Positions 6,641 through 7,490 of a stretch of DNA of 7,490 nucleotides are shown here, one piece after another (position 1 is the stretch's first letter; each line of letters starts with the position of its first letter). The notes beneath the pieces were generated by a model. It ran no database searches. It had not been told where the DNA came from and saw nothing but the letters and a program-made list of their open reading frames with translations. The stretch is from an uncultured Magnetococcales bacterium (GTDB taxonomy: Bacteria; Pseudomonadota; Magnetococcia; Magnetococcales; Magnetaquicoccaceae). The DNA lies in contig CAIWLA010000467.1 in the NCBI GenBank assembly GCA_903913345.1, positions 1-7,490 of the forward strand, read 5' to 3'. The position numbers were made by a program, and so were the translations under genes.

Positions 6641-6720
6641 GGCATTTATCTCGTGGATCTTTACAAACCATTCCAGTGGCGGCGATCAGCCATGGTCCGT
6701 GCGCGTTCACCGGTCAAGAA

Positions 6721-6735
6721 TGACATAATGTGACA
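6721..6735. promoter_or_regulatory. Possible operator in the divergent intergenic region
   Basis: TGACA occurs twice, at 6721-6725 and 6731-6735, one helical turn apart. Between and overlapping them is the small inverted repeat ACAT-A-ATGT (6723-6731), which includes CATAAT, a near -10 hexamer. It lies near the middle of the 245-bp gap between the divergent phosphodiesterase (start 6640) and lipoprotein (start 6886) genes, where a shared regulator would bind. The match is short and could be chance. Confidence 0.22.
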
Positions 6736-6812
6736 CCGAACGACCAGTATGGCATGTTCCTGGAGAAAAGGCCAGCCTCTCTTTATGCTGTTCACCGCCA
6801 TTGTGCAACCGC

Positions 6813-6841
6813 TTTACCCGGTGATGCCCATGGGGTATTCT
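6813..6841 (+). promoter_or_regulatory. Weak candidate promoter for the lipoprotein gene
   Basis: TTTACC (6813-6818) and TATTCT (6836-6841) each match the sigma-70 hexamers at 4 of 6 positions with an ideal 17-bp spacer. They would start transcription about 40 nt before the lipoprotein ATG. The rest of the 6641-6885 gap shows no coding potential I can support. Confidence 0.22.
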
Positions 6842-6885
6842 GCCGATTGGGCTGGTTCAGGTACAGCAGGGGTTGGGAAGGTGGC

Positions 6886-7344
6886 ATGAAGGGAATGGAT
6901 GGGGTGCTCACGATCCGGGTGTTGGGCCTGTTGGCGGCGGGTTTGGCACTGTCCGGTTGTACAGGGAACAGGACACCGTTTGATTCGGGTGTGCTGGATG
7001 CGGAGTTGATTGCCCAGATGGCGGGATCGGCCAAAAACCGGGGGCAGAATGGCCCGCGTGGGGCGGTGGAGGGGGGGTTGATCGGTTATGCGGTGGGTCA
7101 TGGAATGGACCAGCAGGATCAGCAACAGGCCGGTCAGGTGTATGAGGAGGCCGCAGACCATCAATCCGTCTCCTGGTTCAATTCCGATACCGGGTATCAA
7201 TACACGGTGACGCCCCGTTCCACGCTGCACACCGGTTCCGGTCAACCCTGTCGTCAGGCGGAGATTGAAGCCGTTCTCGATGGTCGGCGGGAGACGATGG
7301 TCAAAATGGCCTGCCGTCGCCCGGACGGGCGTTGGGCGTTTTGA
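6886..7344 (+). CDS. 17 kDa surface antigen-family outer-membrane lipoprotein
   Basis: This is a 152-residue precursor. A short N-terminus and hydrophobic segment (about 7-22) end in the lipobox LSGC, with lipidated C25 followed by threonine, so the mature protein is probably sorted to the outer membrane. A short glycine-rich stretch (GAVEGGLIGYAVGHG, about 59-73) resembles a reduced glycine zipper. The C-terminal 60 residues match the rickettsial 17 kDa antigen/'surface antigen' pattern: SVSWFNSDTGYQYTVTP, then GQPCRQAEIEAVLDGRRET, then ACRRPDGRW, with paired cysteines C122 and C143. The family is abundant in alphaproteobacteria and relatives; its function is poorly defined (envelope structure, possible peptidoglycan link). 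The start is set at 6886 because GGGAAGG lies 4 nt upstream and the signal peptide begins there; an open frame back to 6730 has no signal-like sequence. It is transcribed divergently from the phosphodiesterase. Confidence 0.85.
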   Translation: MKGMDGVLTIRVLGLLAAGLALSGCTGNRTPFDSGVLDAELIAQMAGSAKNRGQNGPRGAVEGGLIGYAVGHGMDQQDQQQAGQVYEEAADHQSVSWFNSDTGYQYTVTPRSTLHTGSGQPCRQAEIEAVLDGRRETMVKMACRRPDGRWAF

Positions 7345-7392
7345 CCACAACAGACTGCTTTCACACATTTCAGAGAGACAACACTTGAATAG

Positions 7393-7490
7393 CCGGGCGT
7401 TTTACATTGTGTCCATGGACGGGAGAGTGCCCTGCTGGAAGAACGGGTCACCCAACGGACCCAGGATTTAAACCGGGCCAAGGAGAAGGC
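7393..7490 (+). pseudogene. 5'-truncated or frameshifted signalling-protein fragment (coiled coil), runs off the window
   Basis: From about 7429 the frame encodes ALLEERVTQRTQDLNRAKEK. This is the LEERVxxRTxxL-type coiled coil that usually joins a sensor, HAMP or membrane domain to a histidine kinase, PAS or GGDEF output. The frame is closed by TAG at 7390-7392, and no ATG, GTG or TTG follows before the motif, so the N-terminal sensor that normally precedes this linker is absent. The neighbouring frame reads FYIVSMDG up to 7423 and would join to ESALLEERV if one G were added to the GGG at 7421-7423. The gene therefore appears broken or frameshifted at its 5' end. The output domain lies beyond the window. 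Confidence 0.45.

Noticed and set aside
6730..6885. Upstream extension of the lipoprotein frame back to 6730
   Set aside because: It would bury the signal peptide and lipobox 52 residues inside the protein; a ribosome site directly precedes ATG 6886.
6814..7368. 184-codon minus-strand open frame opposite the lipoprotein
   Set aside because: The plus strand shows a lipobox and a conserved antigen domain; the reverse frame has no motif and is compositionally odd.

Overview
The window reads as a GC-rich Gram-negative bacterial chromosome segment, most likely proteobacterial. It encodes an outer-membrane-type 17 kDa-antigen lipoprotein, a secreted c-type cytochrome, and a multidomain c-di-GMP signalling protein whose receiver domain resembles those common in alpha-, delta- and magnetotactic proteobacteria. 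Assignment below 'proteobacterium' is inference; a Magnetococcales- or Rhodospirillales-like source would fit the style of the genes. I see no tRNA, rRNA, CRISPR array, transposase or integrase.

Layout. Positions 1-134 are non-coding and carry a perfect G/C-run hairpin near the left edge. From 4272 down to 135, four tightly packed minus-strand genes run in the order small cytochrome c, galU, ugd, algC. The last three form a complete short route to a capsule/exopolysaccharide/LPS precursor. AlgC converts glucose-6-P to glucose-1-P (and mannose-6-P to mannose-1-P), GalU makes UDP-glucose, and Ugd oxidises it to UDP-glucuronate. ugd and algC overlap by 8 nt, and galU and ugd are 24 nt apart. The cytochrome sits upstream, separated from galU by a strong GC hairpin, so its co-transcription with galU is uncertain.

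Upstream of that cluster, also on the minus strand, lies a large c-di-GMP phosphodiesterase gene (4363-6640) with the domain order receiver, PAS, degenerate GGDEF (GGDAF), intact EAL. It is interrupted by an apparent one-base frameshift in a run of four G at 6483-6486. This separates the acidic pocket of the receiver from its phospho-acceptor aspartate and from everything downstream. Removing one base restores a 758-residue protein with family-typical sequence across the joint.

After a roughly 245-bp divergent intergenic region comes a plus-strand lipoprotein of the 17 kDa surface antigen family (6886-7344). The right edge holds the beginning of a signalling-type coiled coil (LLEERVTQRTQDL) that has no start codon or sensor domain in frame. 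It is a second candidate for a frameshifted or 5'-truncated gene.

No clearly new biological system is visible. The most notable points are the broken receiver, the GGDAF/EAL architecture beside a UDP-glucuronate operon, the orphaned coiled coil at the right edge, and several non-coding secondary-structure elements.
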